Assembly (NCBI GenBank): GCA_911728455.2
Contig: OU452231.1
Span: 7,036,963 to 7,100,962 of the forward strand
DNA from: Marthasterias glacialis
Lineage: Eukaryota > Echinodermata > Asteroidea > Forcipulatida > Asteriidae
Direction: 5' to 3'
Length of the DNA stretch: 64,000 bases
Of this stretch, positions 10,952-19,334 are shown in pieces. The translations under genes and the position numbers were made by a program. Under the pieces are notes generated by a model, which searched no databases, was not told the origin of the DNA, and saw only the letters and a list, made by a program, of their open reading frames with translations. The stretch's first letter is position 1. Every line of letters begins with the position of its first letter.

Positions 10952-13570
10952 CAAACGAACAAACAAACAACCCAGCAAACAAACAAACAAACAAACAAAC
11001 AAACAAGCAAGCAAGCAAGCAAACAACCCAACAAACAAACAAGCAAGCAAGCAAACAAGCAAACAAGCAAACAAGCAAACGAGCAAACAAACAAACAAAC
11101 AAACAATAACAAACAAAACATTTGTACCGGTAATGTTGGCAAAACTATTGTTGCTACTGGTATTCTAACTCGTTGAATAACAGACTGACAATGTGAAACG
11201 TTCGGTATTGGCATGCTACCGCCCCTCCCCAACCTCGTTCTCTCATGATGACTTATATTTTTCACTTTTTTCATTATTTTGTTCTGTACAAGAAAGGCAA
11301 ATAGAGGGCAATTCATACCAATGCCTTTAGCCTGACAAAATGTATGCATAAACTAAAGAGAAGAAACAGAACTGACAAAAATAACCAACCCCTGGATCAA
11401 ATAAAACGGAGGTTCAAAGAAATGATATGAGTGGGACAGTAATCTCAAAAAAATATGCTACAACTAAAAAAGAAAAACAAATTTTGTGAACACGTACATG
11501 CAGCCAACAGCACATAACCAGAGTGATAACTCTTAAAAAGGCATTGCCCGATTTTCGCCCAAAAATGTTTGTTCTTTTTTTTTTTTCGCTGAACGAATTT
11601 TGGCAGATTATATTTCAAAACGAAAAAACGTACACAACTTTCGCATAGGTGTGCCACGGACAATTCAAAAAATAGTTGCAATATACAAAAATGTTTGTAC
11701 GTGGCTGATGGATTTGAGATAATGTTGGGATCCCGACAATCATTCATTTTTAGTTTTTAATTAACTATGACTTGCCACTTCCTTAAATGAAAGCTTATAA
11801 CTTTGTCAAATGTATGAGAACTGCTGTTAAGAATTACAATCAAAATCATCGGGTCAATTCAGCCAAAAATCGAACCCAGCATCTTTAAAGATGCTGGGTT
11901 CTATTTTTGTGCATCATTTTCATGCTCGGACTGAAGTAAATGACTCACAAGAGAACAATAAATGCCTCTCAGTAACAGCCAATTGTTGTCAATAATCTAG
12001 TATCAGGCTAAATTAACACACACACAAAAGAACACAATAGTGTAGGCTTTACCTGGCATACAGATTTATTGGCAAGATGTCAGTATGATGAAAGAAAATT
12101 ACATTTGTTTTGGTTATGATATTAAATGAGCACAAGTTGATGAGCGTTACGCAGTGTTTCACTTTGTCGCGGTCGGGAAAGGCTCAGTGGCTAAATGGTT
12201 GAAATTATCAACACGTTTCTGTGGGCTTTGCTGGTTACACAAAAAGGGCTTCATCTCACCATCTCTTTTGACCAAAATAAAGGAAAAAGCATTGGACGGT
12301 ATCTACAAGAAATGTTGTATCACTCAGTTCATTTACTAAAAGAGGAAGGAGTCCGACCTATTTAATTCTCAATAACCTACACAACCTACATCATTTTGGG
12401 CTAGCCACGGTCAGATATTGTAGATTTCGTTCTAATTTCACCTCCTTTTCAACCGAACGAAATATAAGTTTATTATGTTTACTTGCTGTTTATGTAAAAC
12501 CTAACCCCATTTTGTCAATACGTGTCTTTCATTCGAATTCCAACGAAATAATAAGTTTATTGTAATTATTTACTTGCTGTTTATGTAAAACCTAACCCCA
12601 TTTTGTCGATACGTGTCTTTCATTCGAATTCCACAGAGTGACACTCTCAAACAGTGTGATATCTATCATTGGATGTGAAAGTGGGGCATCGTGGGTTTTT
12701 TTCTTCAATTGTCGAAGTCCGTACAGCTATTCTTGAAAATATTTCTGAAAACCGTCTGACTAACAACAATTGGGCAAGTATAATGCATAAACCAGAGGCT
12801 TCCAGGACAGAAAATGTCTTGACAACTTTTTCTTCCTCGACTAACTTGTAACTCAGAAGGCGAATTTAATCTCGAACCGTCTTGTGGAAAGAGTGCAAAA
12901 TCCAATTGCCCTCCTTTTATTGTTCATTGCAAAAAAACAACATCAATGCTATCTAAATGGATAAGACAGGTGTTTATGAATAAAGAGTAAAAAAGGGCAG
13001 TTAGATTTGGTAGTCTTTCCCAAAACGAAAATATTGGTCTCGTTTTGGAAAGTGTTTGTAGAAAAAATCGTGTGCATTGCCGACTGCACGACTTCATAGC
13101 GTCAACATATTTGGTTATGACGTGTCTTTGCTGGACCATGAGGCTATCCCCATGGTTTGCTGAGACCAATACAAACAGGGTTTTCTGTCTATGTATTCAA
13201 GACACTTTCCCTTATTTTGACTCATTGATGAATGTTATTTAAAGATAGGTGCAATTTTGATACGACCAGCCCGATGATGTCATCAATAACAATGGGGAAA
13301 GATGCCGAATCCGACCGCAACCTTTTCACTCGATTCTACTAAAAAAATTCATATGGGTAAATTATGATACTATCATTTTGTCATAACAATTGGAAAAGTG
13401 GCGGTCAGAATCCGAACCCTATTCCTAAAAAATGTTCACTCACTTGCAAATCTGTTATCTTCGTTGTCTTGTGAAATGTCGTCACCAAAATTTGCACGAC
13501 TCTTTCTGACAAGCAGTACAACCACCACGAGGCCGACGAGTAGTCTAGACATGCCGCCGTAGAAACACAT
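1233..13570 (-). CDS. Unrecognised secreted or single-pass membrane protein, 665 aa, ten exons (gene span)
   Basis: Coding exons in transcript order: 13570-13444, 10432-10274, 9067-8912, 8483-8298, 7694-7517, 6955-6766, 5991-5885, 4315-4162, 3224-3026 and 1774-1233. Every junction has GT and AG, all phases agree, and the total of 1998 nt is 665 codons plus stop. Residues 1-26 form a signal peptide (start MCFYGGMSRLLVG, with Met7 an alternative start). The ectodomain is beta-strand-like with sparse cysteines. A furin-type RKRR lies at 521-524. C579, C592, C594 and C607 form a half-EGF-like C-x12-C-x-C-x12-C cluster. An acidic linker follows, then a hydrophobic stretch at about 640-656 that could be a transmembrane segment or GPI signal. 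I do not recognise the family; a ZP-like cleaved, anchored architecture is one idea but no ZP signature is visible. The 3' exon boundaries are strong except the acceptor of exon 8 (4315 or 4297, same phase). Confidence 0.85.
3026..3224 (-). CDS. Exon 9 of the 665-aa protein gene
   Basis: Encodes residues 420-485, starting GCLEAPTSDRY. The acceptor is TTGATCCATCCCAG and the donor GTATGT. An NGT and an NTS N-glycosylation sequon are present. Phase 0 in, phase 1 out. Confidence 0.85.
3744..3875 (+). mobile_element. Small inverted-repeat element, TTTCATAAAGCTGCTTAGCA family
   Basis: It ends in a form of TTAGCAGCTTTATGAAATTGG and contains internal GCTAAGCA words, the signature shared with copies at 7858-8005, 17284-17470, 34722-34925, 36932-37115 and 39040-39225. 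The better copies have matching inverted ends, so this looks like a MITE family. No coding capacity. Confidence 0.55.
4162..4315 (-). CDS. Exon 8 of the 665-aa protein gene
   Basis: Encodes residues 368-419, including VVDLKVKFSPALL and one cysteine. The donor is GTAAAT. Two acceptors fit the phase, at 4315 and 4297, differing by six residues; the pyrimidine tract is weak for both. Confidence 0.75.
5885..5991 (-). CDS. Exon 7 of the 665-aa protein gene
   Basis: Encodes residues 333-367 (TWEFKLILDVDTSGQ...). The acceptor follows a run of T (TTTTTTTTCAAG) and the donor is GTAAGC. Phase 0 in, phase 2 out. Confidence 0.9.
6766..6955 (-). CDS. Exon 6 of the 665-aa protein gene
   Basis: Encodes residues 269-332, with cysteines in DCDF and FQCQQ. 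The acceptor is TTTACCTTTATAG. The donor is GTTGGT, with T instead of purine at +3, yet the phase joins cleanly to exon 7. Confidence 0.88.
7343..7480 (+). mobile_element. tRNA-derived SINE fragment
   Basis: An A-box-like GTGGCCGAACGGCAGTA is followed about 75 bp later by a B-box-like CAGGTTCAAATCCCG, then a non-tRNA body with CAATTTTTCTTTGTTCATCCC. A related B box and body recur at 9410-9470. The intact tRNA cloverleaf is absent, so this is not a tRNA gene. Confidence 0.5.
7517..7694 (-). CDS. Exon 5 of the 665-aa protein gene
   Basis: Encodes residues 210-268, a helix-like segment around LIWRLSRSALAKFLISS. The acceptor is TTATTTCTGCCAG and the donor GTACAA. Phase 1 in, phase 2 out. Confidence 0.9.
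7858..8005 (+). mobile_element. Small inverted-repeat element, GCTGCTTAGCA family
   Basis: It shows TTAAGCATAAATAAGCAGG at the left and TGCTTAAGCAGCTATATGAA at the right, matching the other family copies listed at 3744. Intronic in the 665-aa protein gene. Confidence 0.5.
8025..8245 (+). mobile_element. Partial copy of the AGCCCCAGCTCAAC-TIR element
   Basis: About 200 bp align with 10597-10895 and 42150-42437 in the same orientation, sharing GTGCAAAGAATGGAAGCATT near the right end. The right terminal repeat survives only as CCAACGTTGAGC. Confidence 0.6.
8298..8483 (-). CDS. Exon 4 of the 665-aa protein gene
   Basis: Encodes residues 148-209 (EGFRDNKIIFSGDMGLFFSC...). The acceptor is TGCTACTCCAG and the donor GTAAAG. 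Symmetric phase 1-1. Confidence 0.92.
8690..8892 (+). repeat. G-rich minisatellite, 17-bp unit
   Basis: Tandem GGAGGGTGGAGGATGCT units, degenerate at the left with GGTGGATGGTGG variants. The plus strand is almost free of C and has many GG/GGG runs. It lies in intron 3 of the minus-strand gene and ends about 20 bp from the exon 3 donor. The overlapping ORFs here are repeat artefacts. Confidence 0.95.
8912..9067 (-). CDS. Exon 3 of the 665-aa protein gene
   Basis: Encodes residues 96-147 (GELKMERTGECSSVYETASW...), with a sequon NDT and a second NGx at the end. The acceptor is TTTATTACAG and the donor GTACAA. Symmetric phase 1-1. Confidence 0.92.
9345..9480 (+). mobile_element. SINE-like fragment with B-box motif
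   Basis: Contains CAGGTTCAAATCCCGCTC and the tail CAATTTTTCTTCGATCACCCC, matching the 7343-7480 fragment. It also has a local duplication of a TTCGGGGTTGAACAAA unit. Confidence 0.45.
10115..10250 (+). mobile_element. Small palindromic element with GGCTACGGC core
   Basis: The left end CCCGTATCCGAATGAATGGC is inverted at the right as GCTTGATTCGGACAC, with internal inverted GGCTACGGC/GCCATAGCC words. Related sequence occurs at 3415-3600 and 30050-30140. It abuts exon 2 of the 665-aa gene. Confidence 0.45.
10274..10432 (-). CDS. Exon 2 of the 665-aa protein gene
   Basis: Encodes residues 43-95 (NMGQVTKDQFDVENGVV...). The acceptor is GTCTTCTAATAG and the donor GTAAGT. Symmetric phase 1-1. Confidence 0.92.
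10597..10895 (+). mobile_element. AGCCCCAGCTCAAC-TIR element, right end lost
   Basis: The left terminal repeat is TAGCCCCAGCTCAACATGG at 10599. The body aligns with 42150-42437, whose right end is the inverse GTTGAGCTGGGGCTTG. The right end here stops near ACCAACGTT and is followed by a poly(A)/CAAA array. Confidence 0.65.
10921..11108 (+). repeat. Poly(A) run followed by (CAAA/CAAG)n
   Basis: Thirty A residues followed by CAAA and CAAG tetranucleotide repeats, as in an expanded retroposon tail. Long ORFs on both strands here are low-complexity artefacts. Confidence 0.9.
11545..11745 (+). repeat. Dispersed repeat, copy 1
   Basis: Aligns in the same direction with 59700-59885 through shared GCCACGGACA, AAAAATAGTTGCA-like and TTTGTACGT words. 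Family unknown. Confidence 0.5.
12456..12632 (+). repeat. Two-copy ~88-bp tandem duplication
   Basis: The unit from AACGAAATATAAGTTTATT to TTTCATTCGAATTCCA is repeated directly with few changes. Intronic in the 665-aa protein gene. Confidence 0.9.
13444..13570 (-). CDS. Exon 1 of the 665-aa protein gene: start codon and signal peptide
   Basis: ATG at 13570-13568. It encodes a hydrophobic leader (RLLVGLVVVVLLV) and then an acidic mature start, FGDDISQDNEDN. The donor is a consensus GTGAGT. One base, A, is left for exon 2, matching its two-base start. Confidence 0.85.
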
Positions 13571-13708
13571 CCCTGTACACCCACAACTTGCAAGAACTTA
13601 GCTTGAGGGTTGAAATCAATTTACAATATCCAAATACTAGGAAAGAATCTCCCCGTTCGAGCTGCACCCTATATCAGAAATGGCGTGGAATGGTTGGCGT
13701 ACCGCTTC

Positions 13709-13714
13709 TTTATA
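13709..13714 (-). promoter_or_regulatory. Candidate TATA box of the 665-aa protein gene
   Basis: TATAAAG in GGTATAAAGAAGC on the minus strand, about 140 bp upstream of the start codon. From the expected start site near 13684 to the ATG there is no other ATG. Untested prediction. Confidence 0.45.
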
Positions 13715-16700
13715 CCACGATTTGATAGCAAATTCTTGATGGTTATAGCACACTGGAAGTTGCATAACCACTTACGGGAAATCGCTGAGGGCATAGCTGA
13801 CATATTTTGAGTATTCATCTCAACAAAAAAGAACAAAACAGAAAATCCAAGAGGAATGGGTCTACAATCAAAGAAGGAACAGCCTATAAACCTTCCACCC
13901 ACCGCCTGGAGCATGTGAGAGCTCGACAGAATGACACAATTCAAACGATAGCCACAGTTCCGCCCTATTAACTACAAATTTATTGAACAAAATAAGTTAT
14001 TGTAGTTTCTAAACGGATCTCATCTCACTTTTTTCACTCGAAAAAAGCCAGATTGAGCAAAACAAAAATTGTGGTCGCTGCATTTTCCTCACGAATTAGA
14101 ACTAGGCTATTACGACCGCGTGAAGTAATGATTGGGTTGAACACAAAGATGAAGTCCCGTTGCAAGATTAATAAACTGGAAGCCCAACAACGAATCACAT
14201 GAGTCCAATGAGCATTGGCGTTTTGGGGAAAAGCAGACATTCAAAACATTGTAGGAAAAAACAAAACGGAGGTCTGCATTTACATTCAAAGAACAAAGTC
14301 AACGCGAAGTGTGTTTTGTTGCAGATAATCATTCTGCCTCTTTTATTATGTAACAATAAAGAATCATTACAATGCACCGACTGAAACCCTTGACATCGCG
14401 AATGCAGTTGTGGTTGTGGTCACGTAACCATGTCCACGTGCCTACACCTGGGACAGACCGACGTTTTTTATCTAAATGTTGCCGACCCAACCTTTAATGG
14501 TACCGGCAGTTATTGTTCAATTGGGGAAAGAACAATTAGAGGGTTCCTCGTTTGATGGGAACGCTTCATGAATCGGATACCGATTCTGTCGGTACCGTAT
14601 TATTTTATTGTCAACGTTCCCCCATAACAACCGAGTCTTACAAAGTCAGTTCATGTAGTGCGCAGACATTCGGTCAAATTCAGTTAATGTTTTATTTAAA
14701 AACATGTATCTCAATCCAAAAACTGAATTGCACATGTTAACATTAAACATTCACAAACGTTTTTTTCAGCGCCTCAGAAGTTGGTCATAGATAGATTGCG
14801 CTTTACAAATTTGTATTATTATTAATATTATTGTTTTTTTAACATGTGCAATTAAAGTTTTTCTAACATGAATTTACGAACATAGTGCACATCAATGTAT
14901 GGTTAATTAATTTAATTCAACCAATCAAATTATTGCATAATAGAGTGATATGGTTAACATGCATTTTACACGTCCAAGATTAATGAATAACATTTACTGG
15001 GGCCTCAGTCAATTGTCCGAGTGCTATTGCCAAAATACTATGGTAAAATCACTTGGAATGTATAATAGTGCCTACGTGACTGAGTCATCTCGACCTGGAT
15101 ATGGAACGATGGATACGAAGAAACATCCAGTTATCGTTTTTGTCAGTTCTAAAGTGAACAAAACGATATTTCTTAATCATGCTTTGGTCATGTTTTTTTT
15201 TAATCGATATAAATCATTCTTAATGTAACAAAAATCCTCGAGCTAAAAGTATCGGTTCGTATTATTTGTGTTTTACCCATATAGATTAAATTCAACTCAA
15301 TTCAGATAGCCTACACATTTATTTCCACATTTCAATTAAAAATAACGTAGTCATGGAGTAAAGCATCAATAACAAAAGGTAAAATAAGCAGAATAAATGT
15401 AATAGATAGAGCATGGGGTTGATTTGATAAGCAGAAGCTCGTAAAAACAAACGCCCCCAACAAACAAACACATCCCTCTGAAAAAAAAGACAAACGTGGG
15501 ACATGACGCAAGACACAGGAGTAGTCGGGCCTACAGTACGAAACATTACTGTTCAGGCATAGGCCATGTAAATTGAAACGGTCACAATAAACATTCACCG
15601 CGGTGCATACATCCTCATTTTAAATTCTTTTCAAATCACTGTAACCCAAGCGAGGCTTGAGGGACAGAATGTCATTGTTAGTTAGCATAATGAGGCGTGT
15701 TTTGTTGACCCTGACCAGAAACAAGTTCCTGACCCGTACTATGCGAAAACGAGTCGGGGACAACGGTTCGTGACGAATGAATATCTGTTGAATTTGTCTT
15801 TAACTGAACATTTATTGTCACATTGACATCTTAAACAGATACGTACATGAAAATACGTTTGTACAAAGGTTGTTACAATACAGAATTAATTTATCAAAAT
15901 AAACGATGTCAACATGAAGAAAATAGGTGAAGCGAAGCTTTTGTACATTTCCCTTGCACGGGACAATACACGAAACGACTACACAATGGGGACGAAGACA
16001 AAACAATAGATATAAAAGATATAATTACAAGATACACGGCCTTTAGTTTTCATAATGGAACTTAGTCGTTATAATTGTAGTCACCCTCTTGGTTTGTATG
16101 CTTCAGCGTTATTAAATTTGTAGTAAAATAGCAGACCTTTTTTTTAGTCTGTAAAATCCGCCTCTTGAAAAAGAACCTAACCGACATACTAACTTGATTG
16201 CGTTTTGGTGGGAACGTCACCGCCGCACAACTCGCAAAAACGCTCCCCAATTGACCTTTATCATGGTGCGGCCATCTTGATTTTCTCCCATTCAAACCAA
16301 TGTAACCAAACCGAGGCTGGAAGGGCAGATAGTTTGGTTTCTTTTAGTACAGCGAATAATGAGCATATTGGATACTGAGAACATGACCAAGATGGTGGCA
16401 GCATCATAAAGGTCTACAACCGAAGCTCAAACACATTTCTGTCATGGTCGGGGGTCCGCTAAAAGAAACGCGCCCTGGAAAATCTGTCAATGAAAGATTG
16501 TCGCATTTCTTGGCTGGAAACAGGAAGCCATGTTACATAAAGCCTCATTAAGTTATTTTGAAATGAATTCTTTAGGTTGTAGGATACAGAGGTCATATTC
16601 TTTGATTTTCTTTCTGTTTTCATTTTTATACTTCATTTCGTGGCATTCTATTGACCCTATCCGTTTTATGAAAACAGTTTCCTAAATTATCTTTTGTTGT
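13715..16700. other. Intergenic region with no supported gene
   Basis: Between the 665-aa gene and the 3' end of the relaxin-like gene. I see only short unsupported ORFs. Two related stretches at about 15630-15720 and 16290-16340 (GTAACCxAxxCGAGGCTxGA) suggest an old dispersed repeat. Confidence 0.6.
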
Positions 16701-16766
16701 GTAAAAAAATTAAACTGCTGATTGATATCAGTGAAAGCAGATTGAAAAAGCAACTTACATAATATG

Positions 16767-16795
16767 TTTAATTTAGTTTAATATCTAAATTTAAT
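16767..16795 (-). terminator. Candidate poly(A) signals of the relaxin-like gene
   Basis: Three ATTAAA hexamers on the minus strand (16772-16767, 16782-16777, 16795-16790), 73-101 nt after the stop codon. No AATAAA is closer. Confidence 0.35.
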
Positions 16796-16867
16796 GTGAT
16801 GTTTAAAAAAACTTTAAAGGTCATAAAGTTATTGTCTAAGTTATAATGCCCCAAATTACTGTTTTTA

Positions 16868-17001
16868 TCAGCAAATTCCCGAGTTGGCTAGCTGACTGAG
16901 AGAGCATCCGTTGCTGCAGCAATAGGTGGCCATTCCCTGGTAATCTTGTCGCTTTCGCACATGGAATACGGTGGAATCGTCGAAGTCATCGGGTATCCGC
17001 T
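16868..17001 (-). CDS. Relaxin-like precursor, exon 3: C-peptide end and A chain
   Basis: Acceptor TTCATGCAG at 17003-17002. Encodes residues 75-118 and TGA at 16870-16868: acidic PDDFDDS, RKR cleavage site, then the A chain with CC-x3-C-x10-C ending on cysteine. Confidence 0.9.
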
Positions 17002-18711
17002 CTGCATGAAATAGAATTAGTTTTAATGAAATGCGGGGAAGCTCATGCTTCTGCAAGTCTATATCAGAGGTCTAACTTCTGAGGATAACGGACTGATTCA
17101 ACAAAGGGTATGGTAACAAAAAGCAGACATAAATACAATTTAGGTGGGCTGAATTTCAACAATATTGCGCGATCACCGCATCCGCTGGCAACGTTGTGTG
17201 AAATCAATCAGATAAAAACCTAAGCCTGTTTGGATTTGACGTGGATTCACTTTCAACGGAGACACCTCACCTGGGTACTATTTCACAGAGCTGCTTTATG
17301 CAGAAAATATTGATTAACAAATTTCTGCTAAGCGCAATTGGGCAGGACATCAGTTACAAGTTGTATATGAAATAGTATTTTGGCTGGTAACCTATACATT
17401 CTGGAAAGCAAAATTGTTTTGTGCTGAGCGAATTGCTGTGCTTAAGCAGCTCTATGAAATTGGGCCCTGGGCTTATTTTACACACAAAAAGAGAGCTGAG
17501 TTTGATCTTAAGATGTGTACCAATCTTAATTGCTAAACAAAGTGTGATGTTACAATACAAATCACTACGGTGATAGTGACAACTCATCTTAAGATGAATC
17601 TTGGTGCTTTGTGAAATCAAGCACGGATACGGACACCAACACAACGTATTGTAAAGATTCAAACCAAGTATTGTTTGAAGCTTTGTATGGTGTGAAGGAT
17701 AATACGAAACTATAACTGTAGTAAACTACTAAACTTGCGGTACAACTACTATAAAACTCTTTTGGGAGGAGTGGTGGCTCTGAAAAGAGCCGGTTTGGTC
17801 TCGACGTTTCGAGCATCTGCTCGTCTTCAGGAGAAAACGGCTCTTTTCAGAGCCACCACTACTCCCAAAAGAGATTTATACATGCATGGCTGTAACCGTA
17901 AGTTTACTAGTTTACTAGTTATACTTTCGTATTAAGATTCAAACTATTGACCGATTCAGCAATTAACGGACACGATGCACTCTTTTTTGGTACTTAAACT
18001 GTGGTAGTTTTTTCACCAATGCGTTTCCCTTAATGTTTGTTATTACAACTTCCAATCTCATCAGCCAAACAATTTTATAACTATCAAACATCAGTCCACA
18101 AAAAAAAAAAAAAAATAGACACAAGAACTCGCCGTGCAGCAATTGTTGTATGTGCATTCTTTAAAACGTATAGACAATGTTATATAAGTGAAATTTGAAA
18201 CTTATCAAGATTGCTCTATCAAATAAGAATGAGCAGCTTAACATAATTCCTCCTTAAACAATACCAATAATAATATCTGCTCCATGAATTGTCCATCAAG
18301 GTGGTTTTTGAGTTATAATAAACGCTTTTGTAGTAGAATAAAAATTACATGCAGTCAACATGATCTTGTTATCCAAATAATGGAAACATGATCGGAAAGT
18401 AGTGTCAGGCTCAGCAACGAATTGCGAAACAATGAATAACAAATCATTCGACCCGACTTGTCAGAACGATTTAAGACAGCACCCGTACCTTGAGATTTGA
18501 ACGCTGGAAACAAGTCATAAAAGGGCGCCGACCGTATTGATCTTTTAGCCTCTGCACAAGCCGTCACGACCGCGTAGGAGAACGCCAATCCACAGTACTG
18601 CTTTACCCTGCTATCATTATTGGCATGGACGGTTGGCAGATTCCCCAGGAAGGCGATCAGAAAAATTACGGCTGCCAGCAAGGCCATTATTCTTTGGCGG
18701 CACGATGTCAT
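16868..18711 (-). CDS. Relaxin-like (insulin superfamily) peptide hormone precursor, 118 aa (gene span)
   Basis: Coding exons 18711-18489 and 17001-16868 join in phase 1 (357 nt). Residues 1-30 are a signal peptide ending in PTVHA. The B chain (about 31-55) has C40 and C52 separated by 11 residues, as in insulin and relaxin, with the CGLAFSYAVV core. K56-R57 and R90-K91-R92 are dibasic processing sites flanking a C-peptide. The A chain (93-118) starts with Gln, which may become pyroglutamate, and has C102-C103, C107 and C118. The intron falls in the C-peptide, the ancestral position of insulin-family genes. Size and layout match the echinoderm relaxin-like gonad-stimulating peptides, which trigger gamete release in starfish; the B chain lacks the vertebrate RxxxRxxI relaxin motif. 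Odd point: C107 and C118 are ten residues apart, not eight. Family assignment is firm; the exact paralogue is not. Confidence 0.9.
17284..17470 (+). mobile_element. Small inverted-repeat element, GCTGCTTAGCA family, both ends present
   Basis: The left end TTTCACAGAGCTGCTTTA is inverted at the right as TAAGCAGCTCTATGAAATTG. It lies in intron 2 of the relaxin-like gene. One of the clearest copies of the family. Confidence 0.65.
17708..17926 (+). mobile_element. MITE with ~88-bp terminal repeats that contain histone-type 3' stem-loops
   Basis: The left arm (17708-17795) and right arm (17834-17926) are inverted copies sharing AGTAAACTACTAAACTTGCG-like outer ends and CTCTTTTGGGAG inner parts. Each arm carries GGCTCTTTTCAGAGCC followed by ACCAC, at 17839-17854 on plus and 17791-17776 on minus. 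This equals the metazoan histone mRNA 3' stem-loop consensus (6-bp stem, UUUC loop). A 38-bp spacer separates the arms. No histone ORF is nearby. It sits in intron 2 of the relaxin-like gene. A decayed relative lies at 22440-22545. Confidence 0.8.
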
Positions 18712-18713
18712 TT
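18489..18713 (-). CDS. Relaxin-like precursor, exon 2: start, signal peptide, B chain
   Basis: The acceptor TTTGATTGCCGTAG ends at 18714, so the exon begins AA-ATG; the coding part is 18711-18489. It encodes residues 1-74 plus one base: signal peptide, B chain and first part of the C-peptide. The donor is GTACGG. The ATG at 18711 is the first in the spliced mRNA; Met9 is a possible second. Confidence 0.9.
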
Positions 18714-19164
18714 CTACGGCAATCAAAGGAGAGAACGCAAAAACCAATCAATTCAGTATACTGAATATTCGTCAATTATTTAAAGTGAATTAGGTTTCAG
18801 ACATCTGTTGGATTTTCACAGTGAAAAACAAGAAGATTGTTTCTTCTACAAGGGCTACAACTTCTTCAAATCAAATCTAAATCGCCTCCAGCCATTTGTG
18901 TTGACCGTAATCGTTTGAGTCTATACCTTAATTTTTAAAACCCGAAGAGGCCGTGATTACCAACCATCTTGCGGACGTCAATGAGATACTTTTGAGACGC
19001 TGGCGGCAGCAGACACAACGGTCCTTTTGACAGCACGCGCGCACATGCCCAGTCGAGCCCGTGTAGTTCTGAATATGCGTACTACCAGTGAGGACTGTGA
19101 AAAGGGAACGTCCTAAAATCTCCTATTGAGATGAGGGGAGGGATACACTCCAATATTTCTACTA

Positions 19165-19334
19165 TAGACCTTATGCACATGACGTCATTGGAGTAGGGCG
19201 CCCTCGGTTAGAGGTCAAAAGAAGGCTGCTCATTGGCCCATCCTGTGCGCTGCGCGTAAATCTGCGTTTCCTATTGTTGCATTATCGTTTTACCTCTAAG
19301 ATGGCGGCGTGATGACGTCAATGCATAAGGTCTA
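19165..19334 (+). mobile_element. MITE with AGACCTTATGCA terminal repeats carrying CRE octamers
   Basis: Ends TAGACCTTATGCACATGACG and the inverse CGTCAATGCATAAGGTCTA. Each end contains a perfect TGACGTCA (19180-19187 and 19313-19320). The interior is GC-richer than its surroundings and includes AAGATGGCGGC, a YY1-type word. It lies in intron 1 of the relaxin-like gene. Confidence 0.8.

Noticed and set aside
10836..11349. ORFs rich in Lys/Gln/Thr or Cys/Leu/Phe
   Set aside because: Low-complexity translations of the poly(A)/CAAA array.
17776..17854. A histone gene 3' end
   Set aside because: No histone coding sequence lies on either side; the two stem-loops are inverted copies within a mobile element.
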